Source: Cyanoderma ruficeps (Eukaryota > Chordata > Aves > Passeriformes > Timaliidae). Taken from it: a stretch of DNA of 64,000 nucleotides. The notes below the pieces were generated by a model, which was given only the letters and a program-made list of their open reading frames with translations, did not search any database and had not been told where the DNA came from. This document shows, in pieces, positions 45,913 through 56,129 of the stretch. Position numbers and translations under genes: made by a program. The stretch is taken from NCBI GenBank assembly GCA_008694505.1, contig VZDJ01000014.1, positions 369,039 to 433,038 on the forward strand, written 5' to 3'. The stretch's first letter is position 1; the number at the start of each line of letters is the position of its first letter.

Positions 45913-47408
45913 TCTGCAGCCTCCACACACCCCTGAGCTGCAGGGAGCCCTGCCCTGCTCTGATCGGGGAGGGAGCTGTGAGGAATAAAACACCATTAAA
46001 ATGGTTCTAATCAGGATTCCTCCAGCCAAGGCAGCCAGAGGACCCGCTGGCTTTGGCAGGAAGGAGAGCAGAGGGATTAAGTGATGATGGGAGGAGTGAA
46101 TTCACACAGCCCGACCGTGTCTCACTCTGCTGAGGTGGACCTGGAGCTTTCCACGAGGTGCAGACCCAGGAGGACAAACCCAGCCTGACCGTAAGAACAA
46201 ATTTAGATGGGGATGTGAAGATCCAGCTGCAGTTCCTGCCTCTGATGGAGTTTTTCTCATGGCAATTTCTCCATGCCTCGGCTTCCCCAGCAATCTAACG
46301 AGCTTTTGCTCCTCTTTTCTCCTCCCCTGCCTCTCTCCAGAGTCAAGCTTGTCTCAGGGTGTTTGAAGAGCTGCAGTTTGATCTCAGTTCACCCCTGCAG
46401 TGAAAGCAAGGTGGAGAAATCGGGTTGGCAGGCAGGAGCGGGCAGGAGCCCTTCAGAAATCAATCCTGGAGGCAACATTCTAAGGAGCAATCCTTATTTT
46501 TGTGGATTCCAGCTCCCCTTTGGCACCTGGGGAACTCTGTAGGACCAAGACTCAACTCAGGGTTGGATCCAACACCAAAAGCTCTGTTTCACCCAAAACG
46601 TGGCACAGCTTCACACTCAGCGAGGGGCGTTTTTAAATTACATTTTAAAAGGTGTTTTTTTTAAAAAAATACACTCTCTCTGCAAATAGTTAATTTTCCA
46701 GAGTCTGAGATTCTGATTTTATTAGGGAAAGTATTAACCTTGTGCCCACGAGAGCCAAACCCACCAGGCACAGAGCAGCCCACCCATGGTGGCCCTGGGC
46801 AGGGGCAGGAGGAGGGTGAGGGGTCCCTGGAAGTTCTTCAGATCCCTGGGAAAAATATTTGGGAGTGGAGACCTGGAGTGCCCAAGCAGGAGTGAGTTCA
46901 CTTCAGAGAGAAAACAGATGGTTTATAGCCCAGAGAAACAGCAAACAGTGAGTGCATGTGCTGGGAAAAGCCAACAAAAGCCAGACATTCAGGATTGCTT
47001 GAATAACCTTAAAATACACTTTGTCTTTCAATTCATAAATTGCTATGAATTGGGGTTTTTTTCCCTCTATTTCAGCCAGTCTGAGGCGTTTGAAGGCTCT
47101 GCCCATTCCCATCCCAAGTGGAGGAGGAGGAGGCTACCCTGCTGATTTTTCTGTGCTTTACAGGAAAAATTGGGGTCCAGTCTTCACTTTCCTGCAGAGA
47201 AATCCCTTCCCCTCACACCCCTGGGGGCTGCCAGAGCCCAGAGCTCCCAGTTCCCACCCCCAGTGCGAGGCTGTGCTGGACACACATCAACCTCAGCAGG
47301 TTCCTGTCCATGGAAACCTCGTGGCCCCAGATTTAATTAAAATAAAATATCCCACGCCAACAGGAGCCTCGTTGTCTTTCAGGGTTGTCCTGATAATTAT
47401 AAAATAAA
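45913..47408. other. unclassified DNA, no gene seen
   Basis: No exon recognised. T/A-rich runs lie at about 46655-46672. The remainder is mixed composition. Confidence 0.5.
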
Positions 47409-47473
47409 TTGCGTTTCTATTGCGCCTTTCATCCCTGGATCTCCGCGCGTTTTACAAGCGTTAATTAATTGAG
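47409..47473 (-). repeat. ancient MIR-like SINE relic, second copy
   Basis: The words ttctattgcgcctttcatcc, ctggatctc and ttttacaagcgttaattaa align with 10704-10768 in the same orientation and resemble the ancient '...gcgcctttcat...ctttacaa...attaa' repeat tail found in many amniote genomes. Family name is tentative. Confidence 0.45.
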
Positions 47474-47854
47474 CTTTCCAATGGTCCTTCCCTCTGATGC
47501 CACATAAAAAAATTAATAAACAGGTGCTGGGAGAGGCAGGGACCTGCTCTGGGACATGAGGTTGGTTTGTGGCTAGCACACGGGGAAAACCCCAAATCCC
47601 AGAACTTGTAAGAAATGAGAGTGTCAAAAAAAGAGGGAAAAGCTGTGAAGGAGGGACCTGATGATCCACTCTCCCCTTGGGAGCCCAGAGCCCCCCAGGG
47701 CTCTGTGCCAGGGTGGGAACTGCTGCCAGGGAAGGGGAAAACCCAGGCTGGGAGTGTCAGGAGCTGCTAAGGCATATGACATATTGATGGAATTAAAACA
47801 CATGTAGGGAAATCTCCAAATAGTTTTTTTTTTCCTTTTTTCTTTTTTTTTTTT
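47474..47854. other. unclassified DNA ending in a poly-T tract
   Basis: T-rich from about 47824 to the gap. No gene recognised. Confidence 0.5.
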
Positions 47855-47889
47855 NNNNNNNNNNNNNNNNNNNNNNNNNNNNNNNNNNN
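47855..47889. other. assembly gap (35 N) inside a poly-T tract
   Basis: 35 N with T-runs on both sides, so the homopolymer itself probably caused the gap. Confidence 0.98.
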
Positions 47890-47899
47890 TTTTTTTTTT

Positions 47900-48260
47900 T
47901 CAGCTTTAAAGAATAACACTGACTGTCTCAAGCTGTGGTAATGTATTCAGGCAACACAACTGAGTCAGAGCTAATTGAATTTAAAAGCAGGTATTACATC
48001 TGTGCCTTCGGAGTGAGTACATCCTGAAAATCACTTCAGTGATGAAGTGTTTTACCCAACTACTACTTAATCTTTTTACATAGAAAGCAGAATTAACCCC
48101 GCTGCGCTGCCTTCATTAAGGAAACCAAATGAAGTTACCTGGTGAGATTCAAATGTGCCCCAAGTGGTGAAACTTCAGCTGAAGTTTCTTAAATCCGGAG
48201 GGACTTTTCTTTCTTTTTGTCTTTGTTGTTGTTGTTGTTGTTAAAAACCCTACAAAGTGG
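47900..48260. other. AT-rich island with a (TTG)n microsatellite, candidate conserved element
   Basis: Non-repetitive AT-rich DNA holds cagctttaaagaataac, gagctaattgaatttaaaag, ctacttaatctttttac and cttcattaagg. It ends in about seven copies of ttg (48222-48241). No coding frame. Regulatory function is inference. Confidence 0.37.
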
Positions 48261-48536
48261 TTTAAACCAGGTCAGTTATCTGGGTCCTGTTTCACTTTCT
48301 GTCGCTAAATCTGAGGGTAAAGAAGCACCCCAGGGCCTGTGAATAAATACATTTATGACTGGAGAAACGGGCCAGCTTCTTCTCCCCCTGCCCCCTGCAG
48401 ACCTTCCCTCTTTTCCCCGTTCCCACCCCGGGGCCTCTTTTGCTCCAGACTCTCCTTCTCTCCAGGAGGAAAAGAAATAAATGAAGGAGAAAACACTCCT
48501 TGAAGAAAGCTCCAAAAATAATCCAGAGCCCTCTGC
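48261..48536. other. unclassified DNA, no gene seen
   Basis: Short unique stretch before the duplication. No gene recognised. Confidence 0.5.
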
Positions 48537-48641
48537 TCCCCCCTGGAAAACTCCAGGACAGGGGCAGCAGCCCTGAAACAACATGACACGGACCCTTTGT
48601 GGGCACAGTAAAAACCCACAGCTCTTTTTATATACAGAGAG

Positions 48642-48700
48642 ATTCATAAAATGGTTTGGGTTGGAAGGATCTTAAAGATCATCTAGTTCTAACCTCCTAT
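48642..48700 (-). mobile_element. short CR1 3'-end fragment (in duplication copy 1)
   Basis: ttcataaaatggtttgggtt, ggaaggatcttaaagatcat and ctagttctaacctcc are the complement of the CR1 3' end. The same insertion is present in duplication copy 2. Confidence 0.87.
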
Positions 48701-48930
48701 ATAGATATATAGAACATATATTTATATATATATGTTTTATATATATATACACACGCACACTTATATGTATATATTCAAGTATATAGACATATATTCAAGT
48801 ATATATATTCAAGTATATATATATTTCCCCCCTGGAAAACCCCAGGACAGGGCAGCAGCCCCAAAGCAACATGACACGGACCCTTTGTGGGCACAGTAAA
48901 AACCCACAGCTCATTTTATATACAGAGAGA

Positions 48931-48989
48931 TTCATAAAACGGTTTGGGTTGGAAGGATCTTAAAGATCATCTAGTTCTAACCTCCTATA
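48931..48989 (-). mobile_element. short CR1 3'-end fragment (in duplication copy 2)
   Basis: Identical to the 48642 fragment except for one transition. It arose with the duplication and is not a separate insertion. Confidence 0.87.
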
Positions 48990-49016
48990 TAGATATATGG
49001 AACATATATTTATATA

Positions 49017-50631
49017 NAAAAAAAAAAAAAACTGGGGAAAAAAAAAAAGAAACGAGAAAAAAGACTAAAAAATGAGCTCTTCACCATTCATTAATTTTCT
49101 CTAAAATTCATTCATCCAATTAGGCAGCTGAAATGGTGCGTTGTAATTTAGATACCCTGTGACACACCACGACTATTGATGGTTCCTGATTCAAAGGGAA
49201 CAGAAATGGAATAAATCTCAGGCTACGGGCTCTTCAAAAACCTAATTTCCTTCTGGTTATGAACCAGGAAATCATCCGGAGAAATCAGGAGAGGTTCAGA
49301 CAAACCTCGGTTGGGCATCAAGGAAGGAAGGAAGGAGGTTCACCGCTGGCCGTGAGCTCACAGCTCTGCATTTGGGGGAATTTTTTTTAATTTTTGAAAG
49401 ATTTCATCATTATCTTTGATGGGTCTGGAACAGGGGCACCCACCCTTGTGTGCCCACCCCAGGGAGCATCTCCTGCACCGCCACCAGAGCTCATGACTGG
49501 GCTTTCATTTTCAACCTCTGCATCTTTATTGGCAGTGAGAGGTTTTTTTGGCGCCTGCCAAAGTCAGGGCATCAGCTCTGTGCCGCAGAGGACAGGGTTT
49601 AGCTGTAATAAAAGGGGATTTTATGTTGCCTCTCTGCCATTAAGAGCCGCTGCAATTTGCTGACCGAGGTTGCAGGGGTCGTTATCAGGGTGATAAAGCA
49701 GCTCCCCGGGGCCCCGCGGAGGTTCCCAGCAGGGTTTTCCCACTCCACAGGCTTTGACCCATTTTGCACGGGAGGAGAGTGAAGTACCGGGTAAGTCCAA
49801 GTTTTTCAAGGTAATTTTCAACTTGAATAAAGTTGCAGTTCCGGAAGAGAAATCTCACTGTGGCGCTGAAACATGTGGAAATTACGTTTTCCCCGGTTTC
49901 TCTCGCTGACCTCACTGGGAGCAGGGACACTCCATCCACTTGTCCACAAAATCCATCCAAGTGTCCCCATTTAACACAGCTGAAGAGGGAAATTTGGGGC
50001 CAGGCTGTCATTTGGAGACTTTCCACAAGATTTCCCAATCCCAGGCTGTGGAGGAGAGCTGAGGACTTCATTTTCCTCCAAGGATCACAAAGCCCCGGGG
50101 CTGGGGGGCAGGGTCCTGCCCTCCTGCAGGAGCACAGAGCATCAATAACACGGCAATAAATATTCCAGGCAGCTGTTCCATCCCGTAAGTGAATATGGAG
50201 ATTATCTAGAGAGACTTGTGCAGAGAGTTATGGGCAACTCATCATCAGAACGTGTGAGCACTTATTGAGTTTCCCAGGATTTTGGGGGGGGGGATCCAGA
50301 GATGCACTTTAGGTGCTGTAATTCGGACAGTGAGAGGCCTGAGGTCGGTGCTGGGAGGCTCAAGGACACGTTTTTGGGTGTTTGGTGCAGACCAGTGCTG
50401 TCCATGAGGGAAATCCCTTTTCCCTGGCTGCACCAGAGGACTGTCCTGATGTTCCCCCGACACCTTGGGTTTAAAACCATAAAACCACACCAGCAGGGTT
50501 TAAATCCACACAGGTTTCAATCCTCATCTCCAGCCCAGCACCTTGGCCCCCAAGCACACGGTGCCAAAACTCCTGATCTGAAACTCGGTGATTTGGGGAG
50601 TCACAGCAACTTTCCCTCCACCATCACTTAT
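49017..50631. other. unclassified DNA starting with A-rich sequence
   Basis: A-runs at 49018-49050. An AT-rich patch at about 49075-49220 contains cattcattaattttctc and catccaattaggcagc. At 49630-49665 lies ccattaagagccgctgcaat. A G-run lies at 50283-50291. No gene recognised. Confidence 0.45.
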
Positions 50632-50842
50632 AAAATCACGGGATGGTTTGGCTTGGGAGGGACTTTGAAACAATCCAGTGCCACTCCTGCCATGGCAGGG
50701 ACATCTTCCACCATTCCAGGGTGCTCCAAGCCCTGTCCAGCCTGGCCTTGGGCACTGACAGGGCTCCAGGGGCAGCCAGAGCTGCTGTGGGCACCCTGTG
50801 CCAGGGCCTGCCCCCACCATGGGGCATTTCCTCCCTGACCCC
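50632..50842 (-). mobile_element. CR1 LINE 3'-end fragment
   Basis: The forward strand reads aaaatcacgggatggtttgg, cttgggagggactttgaaac, gccatggcagggacatcttc, ccagcctggccttgggcact. Minus orientation, truncated at the 5' side. Confidence 0.92.
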
Positions 50843-51533
50843 ACTAATCCATCCCTGTGAGGAGGAGAACGACCTCAAATCTCTGCCTGGAGAAGTGATG
50901 GGAGAGGCAGGTGACCCAAATTTTCCTGAGCAGCTCCGTGCTCTGAGGGGTGGCTCCTGCTGCTCCACTGCCAGGTGAAGCTCCTGCCTTTTTTTTTTTT
51001 TTTTTTCTTTCCTATTCCTCATGGAAGAAATTAAACTCCAGAAACACAGAGTTAAAATCTGGAGGCAAAAAGGAAACTCCCGGTGCCAGGTCCCGTCAGC
51101 AATGGGGAAAAATAAAAGGTCCCCAGTCGCCAAAAGCCTCCCAGAAAAAAAAACCCCAGGAAGTAAATAAATTTCACTGAGCCTTTTGAAATGGTTTAAT
51201 TGCCTTTGTGCTCTAATTGCTCCTGGTTTTACAGCCTCATTTCTTGTCATAAAATTAGTCCCACTTTTTATGCTTTTTTCCCTTTTCTACTGGTCTGTGA
51301 TTATTATTTTTTAATTGCTTTGGTGTGTTGATGTCTCCCACGTCTCCCCCGGGAAGGGGAAGAGGGACCGAACTCCGCGGCTGTCGCTGCCTGGAGGAGG
51401 CTGCGGCTGCTGAAAGGAGATGGACGCTCACATTTTGGGGTGAATATTAACACCAATCCCTCCAAAACTGCCACAAAATGCGCCCCAGAGCAGAGATGGG
51501 CACGGGGACTCTGCATCCCAGCAGAGCCCCAAG
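50843..51533. other. unclassified DNA with a poly-T tract
   Basis: Poly-T at 50989-51006. AT-rich around 51180-51310. No gene recognised. Confidence 0.5.
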
Positions 51534-51566
51534 AGGAGGAGAAGAAGGAGGAGGAGGAGGAGGAGG
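51534..51566. repeat. (GGA)n/(GAA)n microsatellite
   Basis: gaggaggagaagaaggagga then more ggaggagg over about 33 bp. The translated glutamate/lysine run is an artefact. Confidence 0.85.
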
Positions 51567-51795
51567 CAGTGATTGGGAACACAGCGACTTCTTGGCAGGA
51601 TTTTTCCAGGGCGAAAACATTTCTCGCTACAAACCACAACCTCCAGGAGCACAATAGAAGGCACAGGAGGAAACCAAACCACCTGAAAGAGATGGGAACT
51701 GCGTCATCTGTAACCCTTTTAATAACCAACCCTATTTCAGGCAGCGCCGAGGCGTCCTGGCCGCCTCCCAGAGCAGTTCCCCGTTTGTCTGGGCT
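51567..51795. other. short unique stretch
   Basis: Moderately CpG-containing DNA leading into the duplicated element. No gene recognised. Confidence 0.45.
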
Positions 51796-51942
51796 GATCT
51801 ACGGCTGCAATAGGAAGCCGTGCGTGAAGTTTATTAAGGCTGGGTAATTTCTATCACTTCTGTGCGCTATCGATTCCATCTCTGCCGCCGTCTTGCTTTG
51901 TCTGGGCCTAAAACGCGATTTAAAAACAAGAGAGGAAAGCAT
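51796..51942 (+). promoter_or_regulatory. cis-duplicated non-coding element, copy 2
   Basis: Aligns with 17582-17735 in the same orientation (about 80% identity by eye over the first 85 columns, then a second block around atttaaaaacaa). This copy is more GC- and CpG-rich: ccgtgcgtgaag here corresponds to ccacgcatgaag in copy 1. Non-coding. It is either a duplicated enhancer-like element or an exapted ancient repeat. I cannot name a family for it. Confidence 0.6.
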
Positions 51943-52510
51943 AGAGTTCTTTAAAAACGGCGAGTATTATGGGATGCGGGGTGTTGCCGTTTTGGGGGCG
52001 TTGGCAGCACGCTGCAAAGGAATGTGTCTGAGGTACAAATCTTATTAAGGGGAATTTGATGATGTTGGGACCAGAAATGGGGGAGCGCTTTGAGCTGAAC
52101 CAAAACACGAAGTTAAATCTGAACTCAGCTCCGCAAGTTTCTGTCTCCGGGTGGAAGGAAAATTGGATTTGCTTTGGCTTTCAGCCAGCCTTGCTTCATC
52201 CTGAACCAGCTCTCCACTGTCCAACCTCTCCCACGTCCTTGGAGTTACTCCCAGTTTGTGGCATAAGCAAGAGTGAGCTCAGAGGAGCAGCTCTGCCCGC
52301 CGTGATGCTCGGGGCTGGCGCTGGTCCACCTGGGTGAGTCCTGTGGTGTCAGAAATGCAGATCCCCAATGCACAAAAGCAAACCCTGAACCCTCCCGTGG
52401 GGCACAAAGGGGCTGCGGGCATCTCCAGCCCAGCCCAGAGCTGCTGCTCCATGAAAGGAGGCCTCAGGATGAAGGGGCCGTGTCCCACACACATCCCAGT
52501 CCACCCCAAG
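51943..52510. other. unclassified DNA, no gene seen
   Basis: Unique sequence between the duplicated element and an LTR. The word aatcttattaaggggaattt lies near 52037. No gene recognised. Confidence 0.5.
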
Positions 52511-52823
52511 AGTTGCCCCGAATTTTCTGCCTTCTGTCTTCGTGCAGAAGTTTCTCACGCAGCTTCATGCGAACAATGAGTATTTTTAGAATGTTTACAT
52601 CGTTCTCCTCTGAGAGAAGAAATGATTGATGGTCATGTCCACCATCCAGGTTAGAGAGGTGGCGACCTGTGTAGCCATTCTCTTGACCTTTGTACAAATG
52701 TATATAAAATGGAGTCAGATTTTGAATAAAGGTTGTTGTTCTCTTGATCTGCTGCTGTGTGGAGCCTCATCTTTCTGTCCCTGAAGTTGGGACATGCCCA
52801 GCCTCAACGATCACACCCAAGAG
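52505..52823 (+). mobile_element. solo LTR of an endogenous retrovirus (copy B) with target-site duplication
   Basis: The LTR body (about 52511-52815) aligns throughout with copy A at 15435-15734. It has a TATA box (tatataaa, 52701-52708), a canonical poly(A) signal aataaa (52725-52730) and a CA end (gatcaca). It is flanked by an 8-bp direct repeat, cccaagag, at 52505-52512 and 52816-52823. This supports insertion by integrase; the 5' boundary is uncertain by two bases because the repeat and LTR start overlap. No internal retroviral genes remain. Confidence 0.82.
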
Positions 52824-53831
52824 CAGCATTCCCAAGTGGACCCAGTTTTCCCCACTGCTGCATCGTCAGCCTCGTGTCCTGGACTCCAGAAAACAAAAGA
52901 ACAGTGAGAGAGCAGGTTAGACACAGATCCCAGCTGAACCCAAACCTTCCTGGGGCTGTGGGATGCCAGGATTGGGGTCAGGCCCATCTGTACCCACTTC
53001 ATTGGCTCTCTCAGATGAGGGGCACAACCCGCCCCGCAGTAACATCTAAAACACAATAATTTAGAAATCGAGATGTGTTCCTGTCCTTTATCCTGTTCTC
53101 CCAGCACAGCTCCCTGCCAGGCCCTGTCCAAACTCAACCCTCCACTCCCACAGCCCCCCCTGCCCTGCCAGAACCAGAAGTCTTCTTACTTTTCCCAGTT
53201 TTCCGCTGGTTTAGGTCACCTCCATTCCCTCACCAGCACAATCTGGGCCATCAACCACCCCAGAGCCACAGCACAAGGAGAATTTGTCCTGGCTGGGCTG
53301 GAGAGAAAAAAAAATAAAAAGTGAAGTAGAGCTGAAGGCTGCAAGATGAGTTGCGGGAATGAGAGTGCTTTGTGGGACATCATCCAACTCCTGCTGGATA
53401 AAATCCATCCTCGTCCTTGGAACTCACCTGCCCCTGCGCTGGAGACACCAAAGAGATCCAGGAGCCTCAGAGACCTCCAAAACTTTGTCCTGCCAAGTCA
53501 GGGGGGAGCACCTAGGGGGGGACACTGAAGGGAAACCCCAAATGAAGTTGGTAGAGCTGAGAAACATCTGGAAGGAACAGCGGGAAGCAGCAGGGCTGTT
53601 CCCTTGTCCTTGTCCCTGGTGTTTCCCGAACTTTCCTGGGAACATCTCTGCAGCACAACGTTCCACCTTGGAACAGCCCAAGGGAGGAGGTGTAGGACGA
53701 GCTCAGGCTCAGCCCCCTCTGGGCATTTGGGAAAGGGGGCCTTCATCACTCTCCCAGAGGTAACAAGGGAACTGCTTGTGGGGGTTTTTTTGGGTTTTGT
53801 TTTTTTTTTTGGTGCAGTGTATTCAGAGAGT
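52824..53831. other. unclassified DNA, no gene seen
   Basis: No exon recognised. A short A-run lies at 53307-53315 and a T-run at about 53793-53809. Confidence 0.5.
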
Positions 53832-53950
53832 CCCAGGGTAGTTTGGGTTGGTGGGGGACCTTAAAATCCCTTGTGTTCCATGGGCAGGGACACCTTCCAC
53901 TGGGCCAGGTCATTCCAGCCAGACCTTGAGCGTTCAGCGTTGAGGGGGAA
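53832..53950 (-). mobile_element. CR1 LINE 3'-end fragment
   Basis: gggtagtttgggttggtggg, ggaccttaaaatcccttgtg, tccatgggcagggacacctt, ccactgggccaggtcattcc are the complement of a CR1 3' end. Confidence 0.85.
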
Positions 53951-54049
53951 AGGGATGGGCAGAGGAAATGACAAAATCCATCCCCAGCGCTCCATCAGCA
54001 GCCAGCCCCTTCCCCAGGAGCCGAGGAGCAGCCCCACGGCCGTGACATT

Positions 54050-54430
54050 TGCGATGCATTAAGTTTAAACATTTCCAATAAAGAAAAACAATCCGTTCAG
54101 ACTTGCTTTATGATTCATAGTAATTGCTAATAGGAGCAGTTAATATAATTGTCCAGCTGAGACCAGCAGGCCGGGAACATGCGGCAGTGAGATGTACAAT
54201 CAGGGAAGGTTGGGAGGGAATTTAAGTGCAGGTTAAGCAAATGCATTACTTTAATAACACACAGAGACAGCCCTTGTAGTTATAAAGAGGATAAAATAAA
54301 TATTGTACCAGAAATCTACAGAAAAGGAGGTTTTATCACCAAGAACTGCCCGCTCGCTATTTACTTTCAATTTAGATTTTACAAAAGCTGCACTTGCCAT
54401 GTTTTTTATGTATGGAAGACAATGACTTGA
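54050..54430. other. AT-rich island, strong candidate conserved non-coding element
   Basis: Non-repetitive AT-rich DNA contains gcattaagtttaaac, agtaattgctaatagg, agttaatataattgtcc, tgcattactttaataac, aaaataaatattgtacc and tcaatttagattttac. It has no coding frame, tandem period or transposon signature and is bounded by GC-rich DNA. Regulatory role is inference. Confidence 0.42.
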
Positions 54431-55510
54431 ATTGACAAATGGCCTTATTTCTCCATAAGTTTTACGAGGGAGCCTCAGTTTCTCAAAGAAAAACGATCAC
54501 CTCCCAGCAGTCATCCTGCAGACAGAAAAAGGCTTTTTCTCCTCTTTTATTTTTTTTATTTCAGAAAGGGAGGACTGTGATTCAAAGAGGAGGTGGTGCT
54601 CCTGCTCCTCTCAGCCTTGGAGGTTGGCCAACCCTTTGACTCCTCCAATCCCAAAGGGAAGGGACCTGTGTTCTCTGCAGTGCTTCTGTGGCTGAATTTC
54701 AGCCCTTTCTTTACCCCACCACAGCCACCACCGTGCTGGTGGGCTGGGAGGGCAGCCCTGCTTTAGAGCACAGCTCCTGTGCACGACCCCACTTCAGCTT
54801 TCAGCTTTCCCAATCCTGAAAATTAGACTTTCCTCCCTTTTAAATAATTAACTTGAGCTGGGTTCAGCGTGAAGCGAGTAGAGAAGAGGGGAGAGGAAGG
54901 AAGAAGCTACTGAAAGGCATCGTCTCCATCATCATTTATCCAGCTTAACCAACGTTGGCTCTCCAGAGAAGAGCTATAGTGCTTTATTAAAAGATATTTT
55001 TTGAGGGCAACACATTAAATTAAAGTGTCTCGTTCACAGACTTAATGACACATAAACAGCCAAACAAAACAGAACATCGGCTCATTAGAACCGTTTATAA
55101 AATACTAAGGGTCTTAAAAATTAACTATTTACAGGCAGCTTTCTCGTGGTGGTGGGGGAGAACGAGGATGGGCTTGAGGGAGCTACCTGCGATCCAGAAA
55201 GAGAAATTCTGTTGTCAAACTCCCTCTGCCTGCTCTCCTCTCTTGTTCTGGAGGGGGAATGGATTAATCCAATGGATTAATTTTGGGGTGGCAGTGCCTG
55301 GCTGCTGTCACCTCCCCAGCCAGTCGAATATTCCAGCATCCTCCATCCAGGTGATGGGTTAAAAAATGCCGGATAAGACAGGCAAAAAGTATCAATCCCC
55401 CTCAAAAAACCTGCCCCAAACCCAAGTGAATGTCCTGTTTTTCAGGGCCCCGGGACCATCCATGGCAGCCCTTTTTGCAGGTAAACACGCCTGAATCCAG
55501 AGGGACAAAC
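54431..55510. other. unclassified DNA with an AT-rich middle
   Basis: AT-rich around 54815-54870 and 54980-55135 (for example ctttattaaaagatattttt and aaaattaactatttacag). No coding frame recognised. May extend the island at 54.05-54.43 kb. Confidence 0.4.
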
Positions 55511-55537
55511 ACCAGGAGGAGGAGGAGGAGGAGGAGG
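55511..55537. repeat. (GGA)n microsatellite, about 8 copies
   Basis: A pure aggaggagg run of about 26 bp. Confidence 0.92.
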
Positions 55538-55544
55538 CAGGGAA

Positions 55545-55706
55545 TGTAATTTTAAAGTCACAGAATTTAGCATAAGAAGGTAATGGGATTGCAGTGGCTT
55601 TCCAGTAAATGTCATCGCTGTAATTAGGAGAACAATTATCGTCAAGCGGCGGAATTGTCCCCTATCTGTCATTCCAGCAGGAGCAGCCAGAGCCGCAATT
55701 AAGACC
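55545..55706. other. AT-rich island, candidate conserved non-coding element
   Basis: gtaattttaaagtcac, tcgctgtaattaggagaac, aattatcgtcaagcgg and gccgcaattaag occur in 160 bp of non-repetitive DNA. Regulatory role is inference. Confidence 0.37.
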
Positions 55707-55710
55707 CGCT

Positions 55711-55810
55711 CGGGTGGGCGAGGTTTAAACCCCCGCTCAGAGGGACGGGCGAGGTTTAAACCCCGCTCAGAGGGACGGACGAGGTTTAAACCCCGCTCAG
55801 AGAGACGGGC
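55711..55810. repeat. 30-bp minisatellite, 3 units with a GTTTAAAC palindrome
   Basis: Three units of gggcgaggtttaaaccccgc followed by tcagagggac, the first one base longer. Each contains the perfect 8-bp palindrome gtttaaac. The purity implies a recent expansion. Confidence 0.92.
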
Positions 55811-56129
55811 CAGGGCCCCGCTGCCAGCCAGGACTGCTGGATTTTGGGGACGGGGATTTGGGGGTCCCTCCCCACTGCCCCTCCTGTCGGGAGGATGCTG
55901 GAGACAAAAACTTCGTTTATCCCAGCACCAGCCCCATGCCCTGAGCTTCTACAGGGAAGACTTTGAGCAACCGCTTAAAGAAAAAAAGGATGCGCTGAAC
56001 TGATTTACGAATTTCAGACCTGGGAGGTCAAACCTGGCTCCACCTACAGCAGCAGGAGCTGGAGCAGCTCCGAGGGGGAGAAGGAAGCCCTGGAGATGGA
56101 GCCGGGGTGGGATTATCTGCAGCTTCATC
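55811..56129. other. unclassified DNA, no gene seen
   Basis: GC-rich unique DNA with an A-run at about 55980-55986. No gene recognised. Confidence 0.5.

Larger units (their letters stand above)
48537..49016. repeat. direct duplication of about 190 bp, including a CR1 end, second copy cut at an N
   Basis: Copy 1 (48537-48730) and copy 2 (48826-49016) are offset by 289 bp and differ at about eight positions, including one indel. Both contain acatgacacggaccctttg and the same 60-bp CR1 3' end. Between them is AT dinucleotide-rich DNA with three attcaagtatata units (about 48770-48820). Copy 2 stops exactly at the N at 49017, beyond which a poly-A begins, so this may be an assembly join. Confidence 0.88.

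Noticed and set aside
44593..46010. 289-aa and 335-aa plus-strand frames
   Set aside because: Both run through the 21/42-bp or the roughly 71-bp minisatellites. Repeat-driven openness explains their length.
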